The notes under the pieces: model-generated
What the model saw: only the letters and a program-made list of their open reading frames with translations
Databases searched by the model: none
What the model was told of the DNA's origin: nothing
Shown here: in pieces, positions 41,855 through 50,825 of the stretch
How the letters are laid out: each line of letters begins with the position of its first letter
How positions within the stretch are numbered: the first letter of the stretch is position 1
Source of the DNA: Streptomyces antnestii
GTDB lineage: Bacteria > Actinomycetota > Actinomycetes > Streptomycetales > Streptomycetaceae
Length of the DNA: 64,000 nt
Reading direction: 5' to 3'
Assembly: GCF_004005495.1 (NCBI RefSeq)
Contig: NZ_RZYA01000005.1
Span: forward strand, 372,001 to 436,000
Program-made: the position numbers and the translations under genes

Positions 41855-41907
41855 AACGTACAGGGGGAGAGAGGGAGTTCCGCGGCGATGGCGGACGTAT
41901 GGCCGGA

Positions 41908-42612
41908 TCAGTCCGGCAGCGGGGTGAGCAGCATGCGGCCGACCAGGCCCACCGAGGTGTCGAGGCGCCGGGTGAAGTCCTCCGTGACATCGGGGAACCC
42001 GCGCAGCGCCCACAGGGCACGGGCCGCGGCCCAGGCCCCGTCCCTGGCGCGCTCCAGGGTCCAGGAACCGAGCAGATGGGTCAGGGGATCGGCGATCTGG
42101 AGCAGGTCGGGGCCCGGCATCAGATCTTCGCGGATGCGCTCCTCCAGCGAGACGAGGAGGTCGCCCACACGGTCGAACTCGTCCTCCACGTCGGCCGGTT
42201 CGCAGCCGAGCGCGCGGCAGGTGTCCACGACGGCGAGCGCCAGATCGTGGCCGATGTGCGCGTTGATGCCCGCGAGCGCGAACTGCAGCGGGCGTACGCC
42301 GGGATGGCGCCGGTACTGGAGCAGCGGGCGCCAGCAGGCGGGCGGGGGGTGCTCGGGGGAGGAGGTGCCGACGGCCGTCAGATAGCGCTCGGCGAACCGT
42401 ACGTCCAGCGTGACCGCGGTCCCGGCGTCGGGGAACCCGCCGTCGTCGACGTGCCGGCCGACCTCTTCCGTGACGGACAGATAGACCCGGTTGAAGACGG
42501 CCACCCCGTCCCGGGCCGGCCACGAGCCTGCCAGGTCACGCATCCGGGCCAGGACGGCGGCGACCCCGCCCGCGGCCGGCGTGCACTCTGCGAACCGTTC
42601 CCTGTGCGCCAT
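41908..42612 (-). CDS. DUF5995-type protein, function unknown
   Basis: 234 residues, mostly alpha-helical. Conserved-looking blocks are GVAVFNRVYLSVTEEV, FAERYLTAV, LQFALAGINAHIGHDLALAV and DVEDEFDRVGDLLVSLEERI. The His-rich NAHIGHDL and Asp/Glu residues could form a metal or lipid site, as in heme-oxygenase-like helical proteins. No signal peptide. It is monocistronic or cotranscribed with the upstream uracil permease gene, which ends 104 bases before it. Confidence 0.72.
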   Translation of the reverse strand: MAHRERFAECTPAAGGVAAVLARMRDLAGSWPARDGVAVFNRVYLSVTEEVGRHVDDGGFPDAGTAVTLDVRFAERYLTAVGTSSPEHPPPACWRPLLQYRRHPGVRPLQFALAGINAHIGHDLALAVVDTCRALGCEPADVEDEFDRVGDLLVSLEERIREDLMPGPDLLQIADPLTHLLGSWTLERARDGAWAAARALWALRGFPDVTEDFTRRLDTSVGLVGRMLLTPLPD

Positions 42613-42716
42613 GGGGGCAGGTTCTCAAGTGCGGACCGGCGCGCGCGGCGCCTGGCCCGGGGCTTCCCCAGAACGAGGGAACAGACCGGGCACCGCGGGT
42701 GGGGAGAGGGCTGCGC

Positions 42717-44102
42717 CTACGCCTTGGCGGACGGGTCGTCGTACGTCGAGGTTCCCGCGTCGAGGAGCGGCTCCTGCGTCTTGAGGTGCGCGGGGGCCAT
42801 GGCGCGCAGCGCGTGGTAGCCGGTGATGACGACGATCGTGCCGAGCGCGATGCCGCTCAGCGAGAAGTTGTCGGTGAACTTCAGCGAGACGTTGCCGACG
42901 CCGATGATGATGCCCGCGGCGGCCGGGACGAGGTTCAGCGGGTTGCGCAGGTCGACCTTGGCGTTGATCCAGATCTGCGCGCCGAGCAGGCCGATCATGC
43001 CGTAGAGGATGACCGTGATGCCGCCGAGGACGCCGCCCGGGATGGCGGCCACGATCGCGCCGAACTTCGGGCACAGGCCGAAGAGCAGGGCGAATCCCGC
43101 GGCCGCCCAGTACGCGGCGGTCGAGTAGACGCGCGTCGCGGCCATGACGCCGATGTTCTCGGAGTACGTGGTGTTGGGCGGGCCGCCGACCGCGGTGGAG
43201 AGCATCGACGCGGCGCCGTCGGCGGAGATCGCGGTGCCGAGCTTGTCGTCGAGGTCGTCGCCGGTCATCTCGCCGACGGCCTTGACGTGTCCGGCGTTCT
43301 CGGCGATCAGCGCGATCACGACGGGGAGGGCGACGAGGATCGCCGACCACTGGAACGAGGGGGCGTGGAAGGAGGGCAGGCCGATCCAGTCCGCCTTGCC
43401 GACGCCGGACAGGTCGAGGCGCCAGTGGTCGACGGCCTGGCCGCCGCCGCTCACCGAGTGGATCTTGCCGAAGATCCGGTCGAGGAGCCACGAGATGCCG
43501 TAGCCGAAGAGCAGCCCGAGGAAGATCGCGATGCGGGACCAGAAACCGCGCAGGCAGACCACGGCCAAACCGGTGAACAGCATCACCAGAAGCGCGGTCC
43601 ACTGGTCCTGCGGCCAGTACGTCGATGCCGTCACCGGCGCGAGGTTGAAGCCGATCAGCATGACGACCGCGCCGGTCACGATGGGCGGCATGGCCGCGTG
43701 GATGATCCGCGCGCCGAACTTCTGCACCGCGAGCCCCACCAGGAACAGCGCGACGCCGACCACGAAGACCGCTCCGGTCACCGTGGCGCTCGTCCCGCCC
43801 TGCGCCCGGATCACCGCGGCGACCCCCACGAAGGACAGCGAGCAGCCGAGGTAGCTGGGCACGCGGCCACGGGTTGCGAGCAGGAAGATCACCGTCGCGA
43901 CGCCGGACATCATGATCGCGAGGTTCGGGTCGAGACCCATCAGGACCGGCGAGACGAAGGACGCGCCGAACATCGCCACGACGTGCTGGGCGCCGAGCCC
44001 GAACGTGCGCGGCCAGGTGAGCCGCTCGTCCGGGCGCACGACGGCGCCGGGAGCCGGGGTGCGCCCGTCGCCGTGAAGTTTCCAGCGCACGCCGAGATCC
44101 AT
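42717..44102 (-). CDS. Uracil permease (NCS2 nucleobase transporter)
   Basis: 461 residues with about 14 hydrophobic segments. NCS2 signatures are FGLGAQHVVAMFGASFVSPV, the substrate loop IALIAENAGHVKAVGEMTG and VGGPPNTTYSENIGVMAATR, the last typical of uracil (UraA-like) carriers with proton symport. It salvages uracil, complementing the de novo pyr operon in this window. No PyrR-type RNA element is visible in its 5' region (44103 onward). Confidence 0.9.
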   Translation of the reverse strand: MDLGVRWKLHGDGRTPAPGAVVRPDERLTWPRTFGLGAQHVVAMFGASFVSPVLMGLDPNLAIMMSGVATVIFLLATRGRVPSYLGCSLSFVGVAAVIRAQGGTSATVTGAVFVVGVALFLVGLAVQKFGARIIHAAMPPIVTGAVVMLIGFNLAPVTASTYWPQDQWTALLVMLFTGLAVVCLRGFWSRIAIFLGLLFGYGISWLLDRIFGKIHSVSGGGQAVDHWRLDLSGVGKADWIGLPSFHAPSFQWSAILVALPVVIALIAENAGHVKAVGEMTGDDLDDKLGTAISADGAASMLSTAVGGPPNTTYSENIGVMAATRVYSTAAYWAAAGFALLFGLCPKFGAIVAAIPGGVLGGITVILYGMIGLLGAQIWINAKVDLRNPLNLVPAAAGIIIGVGNVSLKFTDNFSLSGIALGTIVVITGYHALRAMAPAHLKTQEPLLDAGTSTYDDPSAKA

Positions 44103-44248
44103 GTGAGTTCTGCTTTCTGTGGTGCTTCTGTGACTTGCTTCTATGGCCTGAAATGGCCGCCCGCCATGTTAATGCGACGTAAGTGCACCGGAGTCGCATG
44201 CGGGCCCGCACCGGCCTGCTGAGCGTTTGCTTAGGGAGGCGTCGTACG

Positions 44249-44602
44249 GTGGGGCGGTCAATGGTCGGGCGGGCTTGGACCGCGCTGTGGGCGGAGCGCG
44301 GGCTCGGCTTCGAGGGTGACTGGGAGGCGGCCGGCGACTTCTGCAACGCCGTCAAGGACCTGCGCATCACCTACGACGCGCCGGTCAGCCGCCCCGGCGC
44401 GTACGCCGTGCACCTGTGGCTCGACCGGGTCGGCACCACCGGCCTGACGTACGGCTTCCGCTTCTGCTCGGCGGACGGCACGACGACCTACGCCCGCGGC
44501 ACCCGCGTGCTTGTGCGACTGGATCCGGCCACCCTGCGTCCCGCCCCCTGGAGCGAGCCGTTCAGGACCCTTGGCCGCGAGCTCCTGCGCCCGCGGGACT
44601 GA
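44249..44602 (+). CDS. Hotdog-fold thioesterase-like protein lacking the usual N-terminus
   Basis: 117 residues from GTG 44249 (GGGAGG at 44234-44239); ATG 44261 is an alternative. The sequence KDLRITYDAPVSRPGAY, LDRVGTTGLTYGFRFC and VLVRLDPATLRPAPWSEPF matches the second half of 4-hydroxybenzoyl-CoA thioesterase-type proteins. The usual first 25-35 residues, including the catalytic Asp and the HVNN-like motif, are absent, and I do not find them in the 140 bases upstream. It could be a remnant or a non-enzymatic homologue. Its end overlaps the convergent MFS gene by 41 bases. Confidence 0.6.
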   Translation: MGRSMVGRAWTALWAERGLGFEGDWEAAGDFCNAVKDLRITYDAPVSRPGAYAVHLWLDRVGTTGLTYGFRFCSADGTTTYARGTRVLVRLDPATLRPAPWSEPFRTLGRELLRPRD

Positions 44603-45782
44603 CGCCGGCCGGCTTCGTCCGCGTACGGTCCCCGGTGCGCAGCACCCCCGCGAGCACCACGAGCCCGCAGGTCAGGAACGTCACCAGGCCGAACGACACC
44701 ACCAGACTCGTCGCGTCGGCGACCGTCCCGATCGCCGACGGCGCGATGAGCCCCGAGGTGTACGTGATGGTGGCGACGCCCGCGATGGCCTGGCTCGGGT
44801 TCGGCCCGCTCCTCCCTGCCGCCGCGAACGCGAGCGGCACGACCACCGCGATCCCGAGTCCCATCAGACCGAACCCGCCCATCGCGACGGCCGGGTCCGG
44901 CGCCACGACCACGAGCAGCCCGCCGAGCGCGGCGCCCACCCCGCCGACCCGCACGGTACGCACCGCGCCGAACCGGTCCACGACCCTGTCGCCGGCGAGC
45001 CGCGCCACCGCCATCGTGAGCGTGAACGCGGTGGTGCACGCGGCGGCGAGTCCCGCCGAGGTGTCCAGGACGTCCCGCAGATAGACCGCCGACCAGTCCA
45101 GGCTCGCGCCCTCCGCGAAGACCGCGCAGAAGCCGACCGCGCCGATCAGGAGCGCGGACCTCGGCGGCAGCGCGAAACGCGGCGGCGCCTCCTCGTCCTC
45201 CGCGGGGCGCAGGTCGAGCACACCGCCGCAGGCCACGAGCCCCACCACCGTGAGGGTCGCCGCGGCGAGTACGTGATGCAGACGCGCGTCGGAGCCCAGG
45301 TGCGCGGCGAGCGTGCCGGCCGCGGAGCCGATGAGGGCGCCCACGCTCCACATGCCGTGCAGACCGGACATGATCGACCGGCCGAGACGGTTCTCCACCT
45401 CGACCCCGAGCGCGTTCATCGCCACGTCCGACATGCCCGCGGCCGCGCCGTACGCGAAAAGCGCCGCGCACAGGACGACCAGGTTCGGCGCGAGCGAGGG
45501 CAGGACCAGGGCCAGCGTCCACAGGGCGAGCAGCCCGCGCAGCGCGGTGCGCGCCCCGAACCGGTGGCTGACCCAGCCCGCGAGAGGCATCGCCACCGAG
45601 GCGCCGAGGGCGGGGAAGGCGAGCGCGAGCCCCAGCCGGCCCGCGCTGACGCCCGCGTGGTCCTGGATCCAGGGCACCCGCGTCGCGAAGGACCCGGTGA
45701 CCGCTCCATGGACGCAGAAGACGACCGCGACCGCGTACCGTGCGCGCCTCAACTCCCTTGCACCGTAACCGACTTCAGTCAC
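44562..45782 (-). CDS. MFS transporter
   Basis: 406 residues from GTG 45782 (GGGAGG about ten bases upstream); the frame remains open further but the extension looks non-coding. About 12 transmembrane segments. The motif WVSHRFGARTALRG between TM2 and TM3 resembles the MFS GxLaDrxGrr signature. YRFGAVRTV (VDRFGAVRTV) occurs in the second half. Substrate unknown; divergent ROK-family regulators often control sugar transport, so a sugar or sugar-derived compound is possible. The two start codons are 182 bases apart around a palindrome. Confidence 0.88.
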   Translation of the reverse strand: MTEVGYGARELRRARYAVAVVFCVHGAVTGSFATRVPWIQDHAGVSAGRLGLALAFPALGASVAMPLAGWVSHRFGARTALRGLLALWTLALVLPSLAPNLVVLCAALFAYGAAAGMSDVAMNALGVEVENRLGRSIMSGLHGMWSVGALIGSAAGTLAAHLGSDARLHHVLAAATLTVVGLVACGGVLDLRPAEDEEAPPRFALPPRSALLIGAVGFCAVFAEGASLDWSAVYLRDVLDTSAGLAAACTTAFTLTMAVARLAGDRVVDRFGAVRTVRVGGVGAALGGLLVVVAPDPAVAMGGFGLMGLGIAVVVPLAFAAAGRSGPNPSQAIAGVATITYTSGLIAPSAIGTVADATSLVVSFGLVTFLTCGLVVLAGVLRTGDRTRTKPAGVSPAGAGARGQGS

Positions 45783-45842
45783 CCGACGCGCCCCTCCCGA
45801 TACCGTCCCGGGCTGCTGCCCTCCGCCCTCCGCCGCGTAAAC

Positions 45843-45863
45843 TATCAGGAACCCTGCCTGATA
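45843..45863. promoter_or_regulatory. Palindromic operator between MFS and ROK genes
   Basis: TATCAGG-AACCCTG-CCTGATA has perfect 7-bp arms. It is followed at 45868-45910 by further related half-sites (GCTGATACCAGCTGA, GGTATCGGCTGATATCGG). It is 61 bases upstream of the MFS start and 101 bases upstream of the ROK start, a likely site for the ROK regulator. Confidence 0.6.
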
Positions 45864-45964
45864 AGTAGCTGATACCAGCTGACAGCAGCCGGTATCGGCT
45901 GATATCGGCCGGTGCCGGCCGACGGCACGCGAGCCCGGTCCCGTGATCTGGAAGGATCCGCGCC

Positions 45965-47158
45965 ATGCCCGCATCCCCCCGTACCGCCCGGGCCATCAAC
46001 GACCGGCTCGCGCTGCGCCTCCTGCAGAGCGAAGGACCGCTGACCGCCGGGCAGTTGAAGGAACTCACCGGTCTGTCCCGGCCTACTGTCGCCGACCTCG
46101 TCGACCGGCTCACGGCCCAGGGCCTGATCGAGGTCGTCGGGGAGGCCGGGTCCCGGCGCCGCGGCCCCAACGCCAAGCTCCACGGGATCGTCACCGGCCT
46201 CGCCCACCTCGCCGCCCTCGACGTCCGCACCGAGGGCGTCACCCTCGCCGTCGCCGACCTCGTCGGCACGGTCCTCGCCGAGGCGTCCGTGCCCGTCGAC
46301 GCCGAGGACAGCACGGGCGCGGCCGTCGAGCGGGCCGTCGCCCTGGTGGAGCGCACCGCCGAGGAGGCCGGCGCCGCGCCCCTGCACACCGTGGCAATCG
46401 GCGCACCCGGCCTGATCGACCCCGTGACCGGCGAACTCCGCGACTCGTCCGGCCTGCCCGAGTGGCACCGCCGCCTCGTCGCCGCCCTCCACGAACGCCT
46501 CCCGGCCCGCGTCCTGGTGGAGAACGAGACCAACCTCGCCGCCCTCGCCGAACAGCGCGACGGCGCCGCCCGCGACCGGGACACGTTCGCCCTGCTCTGG
46601 CTCGGCCACGGCATCGGCGCCGCCGTCGTCCTCGACGGCGTCCTGCGCCGCGGGGCCTCCGGCGGCACCGGCGAGATCGGCTTCCTGCCCGTGCCCGGGA
46701 CGGCCGGACTGCCGTCCGCCACCGACTGCGACGGCGGCTTCCACTCCCTTGCCGGATCCGCCGCCGTCACCGAACTCGCCCGCGCGCACGGCCTGGTGGC
46801 GCCCCCGGTAGCCCCCGGCGAGCCGGCCGCCGCGGCCCTCGTGCGCGACGCCGTGACCGCGGACGCGGGCACGCCCGCCGCCCGCTTCCTCGACGCGCTC
46901 GCCGGCCGGCTCGTCCTCGGGGCCGCCTCCGTCGTCGCCGTACTCGACCCCGGCTGCCTCGTCCTGGCCGGCGAGGTCGGCCGGGCGGGCGGCGACCGGC
47001 TCGCGGGCCTGGTCGCCGCCCGCCTGTCCGCCATGTCCCCCCTGCCCACCGAGGTGCGGCCGACCGCCCTCGGAGGCGGCGCGGTGCTGCGCGGGGCACT
47101 GCTCATGGCGCGCGACGGCGCGCAGGAAGACCTCTTCGCACCCACCGACACCCTGTAG
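45965..47158 (+). CDS. ROK-family transcriptional regulator (zinc motif absent)
   Basis: 397 residues from ATG 45965 (GGAAGGA upstream). The N-terminal winged HTH is GPLTAGQLKELTGLSRPTVA then DLVDRLTAQGLIEVV. The ROK sugar-kinase-like domain follows (ALDVRTEGVTLAVADLVG, LLWLGHGIGAAVVLDGVL, GASGGTGEIGFLPV). The CxCGxxGC zinc site of ROK proteins is not present: the region reads ATDCDGGFHSLAG, and the His after GEIG is Phe. It probably represses the divergent MFS gene and senses a sugar-like ligand. Confidence 0.9.
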   Translation: MPASPRTARAINDRLALRLLQSEGPLTAGQLKELTGLSRPTVADLVDRLTAQGLIEVVGEAGSRRRGPNAKLHGIVTGLAHLAALDVRTEGVTLAVADLVGTVLAEASVPVDAEDSTGAAVERAVALVERTAEEAGAAPLHTVAIGAPGLIDPVTGELRDSSGLPEWHRRLVAALHERLPARVLVENETNLAALAEQRDGAARDRDTFALLWLGHGIGAAVVLDGVLRRGASGGTGEIGFLPVPGTAGLPSATDCDGGFHSLAGSAAVTELARAHGLVAPPVAPGEPAAAALVRDAVTADAGTPAARFLDALAGRLVLGAASVVAVLDPGCLVLAGEVGRAGGDRLAGLVAARLSAMSPLPTEVRPTALGGGAVLRGALLMARDGAQEDLFAPTDTL

Positions 47159-47313
47159 CGCGAGCCGGAGGATCAGCACCCCGTAGCGCGAGACGGATCA
47201 CCGCACCCCGGAACGCTGCGCGAGTCCACGCCTACGGCCTGTGAGGCAGCCCACAGCGGATCACTCGTTTGGCCGATGTGAGGACGTGGCACACTGGCCC
47301 TGTACCAGAAGCA

Positions 47314-47439
47314 GCGCACTCCGGGGTCGGTGAAAGTCCGAACCGGCGGTTATAGTCCGCGACCCGGTCGCCTCGGCGGCCGGTTGACCAGGTGGAATTC
47401 CTGGACCGACGGTTAAAGTCCGGATGGGAGGCAGTGCGC
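47314..47439 (+). ncRNA. FMN riboswitch (RFN element)
   Basis: The closing stem GCGCACT/AGTGCGC frames the conserved RFN blocks: GGGGTCGGTGAAAGTCCG, AACCGGCGGTTATAGTCCG, a variable hairpin GACCCGG..CCGGTTGACC, TGGAATTCCTGGACCGACGG and TTAAAGTCCGGATGGGAG. FMN binding lowers expression of the riboflavin genes downstream. The expression platform may be the 47476-47496 hairpin or sequestration of a later ribosome binding site. Confidence 0.96.
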
Positions 47440-47594
47440 GGCGGGCGGGCATTCGTGCGCGCCGCCGTCTGTTTCGACCTGTCCCAGGGACAGGTCTCTC
47501 ATGCGGCGTCGGCCTCGGTGTCCTCGCCCGTACGTTCTGTCGTCGTATCGCGACAGTGCCCCGGAGTCCGTGCCCGAAGAGGCAGGAGGACCCG

Positions 47595-47708
47595 GTGGCC
47601 CCCACTTTCGCAGTGCACTTCCCGGGTGCCGGGAACACGCACGTGTCCTTCGCCGCTTCACGATCTAGCGTCGTGGCCCCCGCGGGCCCTGCAGCGAAGG
47701 AGCACTGA
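47595..47708 (+). CDS. Possible 37-codon leader ORF before ribE
   Basis: GTG 47595 is preceded by CAGGAGGACCCG, one of the strongest ribosome binding sites in the window. The frame runs 37 codons to TGA 47706-47708 and stops two bases before the ribE GTG, so its translation would pass through the ribE binding site. Product: MAPTFAVHFPGAGNTHVSFA and 17 more residues. About three quarters of third codon bases are G or C, lower than neighbouring genes, so it may be regulatory or not a gene at all. Confidence 0.4.
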   Translation: MAPTFAVHFPGAGNTHVSFAASRSSVVAPAGPAAKEH

Positions 47709-47709
47709 C

Positions 47710-48312
47710 GTGTTCACCGGAATCGTCGAAGAGCTGGGCGAGATCACCGACGTCGAGGAACTCGGCGACGCCTCCCGCTTCAGGCTGCGCGGCCCCGTCG
47801 TCACCGAAGGGGCCCGGCACGGCGACTCCATCGCCGTCAACGGCGTCTGTCTCACGGTCGTGGAGCACGAGGGCGACGAGTTCACCGCCGACGTGATGGC
47901 GGAGACCCTCAAGCGGTCCAGCCTCGGCGCTCTCGCCGTCGGCTCCCGGGTCAACCTGGAGCGCCCCACCGCGGTGGGCGACCGCCTCGGCGGACACATC
48001 GTCCAGGGACACGTCGACGGCACCGGCTCGATCGTCGCGCGCACCCCGTCGGAGAACTGGGAGATCGTCAAGGTCTCGCTCCCCGCGGACCTCGCGCGCT
48101 ACGTCGTCGAGAAGGGCTCCATCACGGTCGACGGAGTGAGCCTCACCGTCGTCGAGGCGGGCCCCGACTACTTCACCATCAGCCTCATCCCCACCACCCT
48201 CGCCCTGACCACGCTCGGCCACAAGCAGCCCGGCGACCCGGTCAACCTCGAGGTCGACGTCATCGCCAAGTACGTCGAGCGGCTGCTCGGCGCCCAGGGG
48301 GGAACCCGGTGA
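47710..48312 (+). CDS. ribE: Riboflavin synthase (alpha chain)
   Basis: 200 residues from GTG 47710 (GAAGGAG at 47696-47702), giving [17 protein letters not shown]. Two lumazine-binding repeats: first with [17 protein letters not shown], second with [20 protein letters not shown], each about 95 residues. It dismutates 6,7-dimethyl-8-ribityllumazine to riboflavin. First enzyme gene after the FMN riboswitch. It overlaps ribM by four bases (GTGA). Confidence 0.96.
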   Translation: MFTGIVEELGEITDVEELGDASRFRLRGPVVTEGARHGDSIAVNGVCLTVVEHEGDEFTADVMAETLKRSSLGALAVGSRVNLERPTAVGDRLGGHIVQGHVDGTGSIVARTPSENWEIVKVSLPADLARYVVEKGSITVDGVSLTVVEAGPDYFTISLIPTTLALTTLGHKQPGDPVNLEVDVIAKYVERLLGAQGGTR

Positions 48313-48962
48313 ACGGTCTGCACTGGCTCAACTCCGAGGCCTTCACGCTCCTCGGCCAGCACATCATGTGGTCCGACATGATCGGCAACACCGTCGGTCT
48401 GGTCGCCCTCGCACTCGGCTGGCGCCGCTCGATCTGGACCTGGCCCGCGCAGCTCGTCTCCGGCCTCATCCTCCTCGCCGCCTTCGCGACCGCCCACCTC
48501 TCGGGCAGCGCGGGCAAGCAGCTCGTGGTCATCGGCGTCGCCGCGTGGGGCTGGTGGCAGTGGAACCGCGGCAAGGGCACGGCCCAGGACGGCTCGCTCG
48601 CCGTCCGGTTCGCCACCTGGCGCGAGCGCGGCTACCTGGCGGGCGGGGCCGCACTCGGCACGCTCGCCGTCGGCGGCCTGTTCACCGTGTTCCCGACCCT
48701 GTCGTGGGACCCCTGGCCGGACGCGTACATCTTCGTCGGCACGATCGTCGCCATGTACGCCCAGGCGCGCGGCATGGTCGAGTTCTGGTTCGCCTGGCTG
48801 CTCGTCGACCTGGTCGGCGTACCGCTGAACTTCGCCAACGGCTTCGCCTTCTCCGGTTTCGTCTACGTGATCTATGGCGCGCTCGTCCTGTGGGGCATGC
48901 GCGACTGGTGGCTGCGGTCCCGCACGGCCGCCCAGCCCGCCCTGGAAGGAGCCCCGGCATGA
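48309..48962 (+). CDS. ribM: Riboflavin transporter RibM (PnuC-type membrane protein)
   Basis: 217 residues with about seven hydrophobic segments. PnuC-family features include [36 protein letters not shown] and [20 protein letters not shown]. The family was named for nicotinamide riboside transport, but members embedded in FMN-riboswitch operons of actinobacteria (RibM/PnuX) carry riboflavin. Position between ribE and ribBA, with overlapping stops and starts on both sides, supports riboflavin as substrate. Confidence 0.9.
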   Translation: MNGLHWLNSEAFTLLGQHIMWSDMIGNTVGLVALALGWRRSIWTWPAQLVSGLILLAAFATAHLSGSAGKQLVVIGVAAWGWWQWNRGKGTAQDGSLAVRFATWRERGYLAGGAALGTLAVGGLFTVFPTLSWDPWPDAYIFVGTIVAMYAQARGMVEFWFAWLLVDLVGVPLNFANGFAFSGFVYVIYGALVLWGMRDWWLRSRTAAQPALEGAPA

Positions 48963-50248
48963 CCACGACGCCCATCGCCTACAGCACCCACGACGAGGAC
49001 GACTTCGTGCTCGATCCCGTCGAGCAGGCCATCCGCGACATCGCGAACGGCCGGCCCGTGGTCGTCGTCGACGACGAGGACCGCGAGAACGAGGGCGACC
49101 TCGTCATCGCCGCCGAGAAGGCGACGCCCGAGATCATCGCCTTCATGATGAGCGAGTGCCGCGGCCTCATCTGCGCCCCCATGGAGAACGACGAGCTGGA
49201 GCGGCTCGAACTCCCGCAGATGGTCGAGCGCAACACCGAGTCGATGCGCACGGCCTTCACGGTCTCCGTCGACGCGGGCCCCGCGCACGGCGTGACCACC
49301 GGCATCTCCGCCGCCGACCGCGCCACCACGCTCCAGCTCCTCGCGAACGGCACCGCCCAGGCCGGCGACTTCGTGCGGCCCGGCCACATCTTCCCGCTGC
49401 GGGCCAAGCCGGGCGGCGTCCTGGTGCGGAACGGACACACCGAGGCCGCCGTCGACCTCGCCCGGCTCGCCGGCCTGCGCCCCGCGGGAGCGATCGTCGA
49501 GATCGCGGGCGAGGACGGCACGATGCTCCGCCTGCCCGAACTGATCCCGTTCGCCCGCAAGCACGGCCTGACGATCATCTCCATCGAGGACCTGATCGCC
49601 TACCGCCGCTCCTCCGAGCCGACCGTCCGCCGCGAGGCCGAGGTCAACCTGCCCACCGCCTTCGGCGACTTCACGGCGTACGGGTACCGCTCCACGGTCG
49701 ACGGCGTCGAACACGTCGCCCTCGTCCACGGCGAGATCGGCGCCGGCGACGACGTCCTCGTCCGGGTCCACTCCGAATGCCTCACCGGCGACGTCTTCCA
49801 CTCGCTGCGCTGCGACTGCGGCCCCCAGCTGGAGGAGGCGATGAAGCGCATCACCGAGGAGGGGCGCGGAGTCGTCGTCTATCTGCGCGGCCACGAGGGG
49901 CGCGGCATCGGCCTGCTCTCCAAGCTGCGCGCCTACGAGCTCCAGGAGCGCGGCCGGGACACCCTCGACGCCAACCTGGAACTCGGCCTGCCGGCCGACT
50001 CGCGGGACTACGCGGCGGGCGCCCAGATCCTCGACGACCTGGGCGTGCGCGGCCTGCGCCTGCTGACCAACAACCCCGACAAGACCGACGCGCTCGTCCG
50101 GTACGGCCTCAAGGTCGTCGCCCGCGAGCCGATGCCGGTCGAGGCGGGCGAGCACAACCTCCGTTACCTGCGCACCAAGCGGGACCGGATGGGCCACGAC
50201 CTGCCCTGGCTGGACGCCCCGGCGCCGACGGCCTGCGGCAACCAGTAA
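48959..50248 (+). CDS. ribBA: Bifunctional 3,4-dihydroxy-2-butanone-4-phosphate synthase / GTP cyclohydrolase II
   Basis: 429 residues from ATG 48959 (GGAAGGAG upstream), overlapping the ribM stop. DHBP synthase part: [37 protein letters not shown] and [17 protein letters not shown] cyclohydrolase II part from about residue 215: the zinc Cys-x10-Cys-x-Cys in [18 protein letters not shown], and [15 protein letters not shown]. It supplies both precursors of the lumazine. No ribD deaminase/reductase gene is present in the cluster. Confidence 0.95.
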   Translation: MTTTPIAYSTHDEDDFVLDPVEQAIRDIANGRPVVVVDDEDRENEGDLVIAAEKATPEIIAFMMSECRGLICAPMENDELERLELPQMVERNTESMRTAFTVSVDAGPAHGVTTGISAADRATTLQLLANGTAQAGDFVRPGHIFPLRAKPGGVLVRNGHTEAAVDLARLAGLRPAGAIVEIAGEDGTMLRLPELIPFARKHGLTIISIEDLIAYRRSSEPTVRREAEVNLPTAFGDFTAYGYRSTVDGVEHVALVHGEIGAGDDVLVRVHSECLTGDVFHSLRCDCGPQLEEAMKRITEEGRGVVVYLRGHEGRGIGLLSKLRAYELQERGRDTLDANLELGLPADSRDYAAGAQILDDLGVRGLRLLTNNPDKTDALVRYGLKVVAREPMPVEAGEHNLRYLRTKRDRMGHDLPWLDAPAPTACGNQ

Positions 50249-50304
50249 CCAGTAACCCCCAGAAGCACCAGCACCATCGAACACGCGAAACACCTAGGAG
50301 CAAC

Positions 50305-50790
50305 GTGAGTGGCAAGGGCGCACCCGAACTGTCCGTACGCAACTGCGGTGACCTGCGCGTCGCCGTCGTCGCGGCGCAGTGGCACGAGAAGGTGATGGAC
50401 GGCCTCGTGGACGGCGCCCTGCGCGCCCTGCACGAGCTCGGCATCGACGAGCCGACCCTCCTGCGGGTCCCGGGCAGCTTCGAGCTCCCCGTCGTCGCCA
50501 AGGTCCTCGCGGGCCGCGGCTACGACGCGATCGTCGCCCTCGGCGTCATCATCCGCGGCGGCACCCCGCACTTCGAGTACGTGAGCCAGGGCGTCACCCT
50601 GGGGCTGACCCAGGTCACCGTCGACACCGGTGTTCCCGTCGGCTTCGGCGTCCTCACCTGTGACACCGAGGAACAGGCCCTCGACCGTGTAGGAATCGAG
50701 GGCTCGAACGAGGACAAGGGCCACGAGGCCGTCACGGCGGCCGTCGCGACCGCGGCCACACTGCGCTCGGTCAGCGAACCCTGGCGCTGA
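50305..50790 (+). CDS. ribH: 6,7-dimethyl-8-ribityllumazine synthase
   Basis: 161 residues from GTG 50305 (TAGGAG at 50295-50300). Substrate-binding and catalytic blocks: [56 protein letters not shown] with the catalytic His, and [19 protein letters not shown]. It forms the icosahedral lumazine synthase in the penultimate step. hisE begins 35 bases after it, so rib and his genes may share a transcript. Confidence 0.96.
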   Translation: MSGKGAPELSVRNCGDLRVAVVAAQWHEKVMDGLVDGALRALHELGIDEPTLLRVPGSFELPVVAKVLAGRGYDAIVALGVIIRGGTPHFEYVSQGVTLGLTQVTVDTGVPVGFGVLTCDTEEQALDRVGIEGSNEDKGHEAVTAAVATAATLRSVSEPWR

Positions 50791-50825
50791 GTGGCCGGGC
50801 ACAACCCCGTAGTCTTAGGACCATC

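Larger units (their letters stand above)
47159..47709 (+). promoter_or_regulatory. 551-base leader region of the riboflavin operon
   Basis: Contains the FMN riboswitch (47314-47439), a perfect hairpin GACCTGTCCC-A-GGGACAGGTC at 47476-47496 and a possible 37-codon ORF ending two bases before ribE. The first 150 bases hold the ROK gene's 3' flank and the operon promoter; I cannot pin the promoter hexamers. Confidence 0.6.

Noticed and set aside
47424..47594. Longer 94-codon frame containing the 37-codon leader ORF
   Set aside because: Its start lies inside the FMN riboswitch 3' stem, there is no ribosome binding site, and the first 57 residues are Arg-rich with no coding bias.
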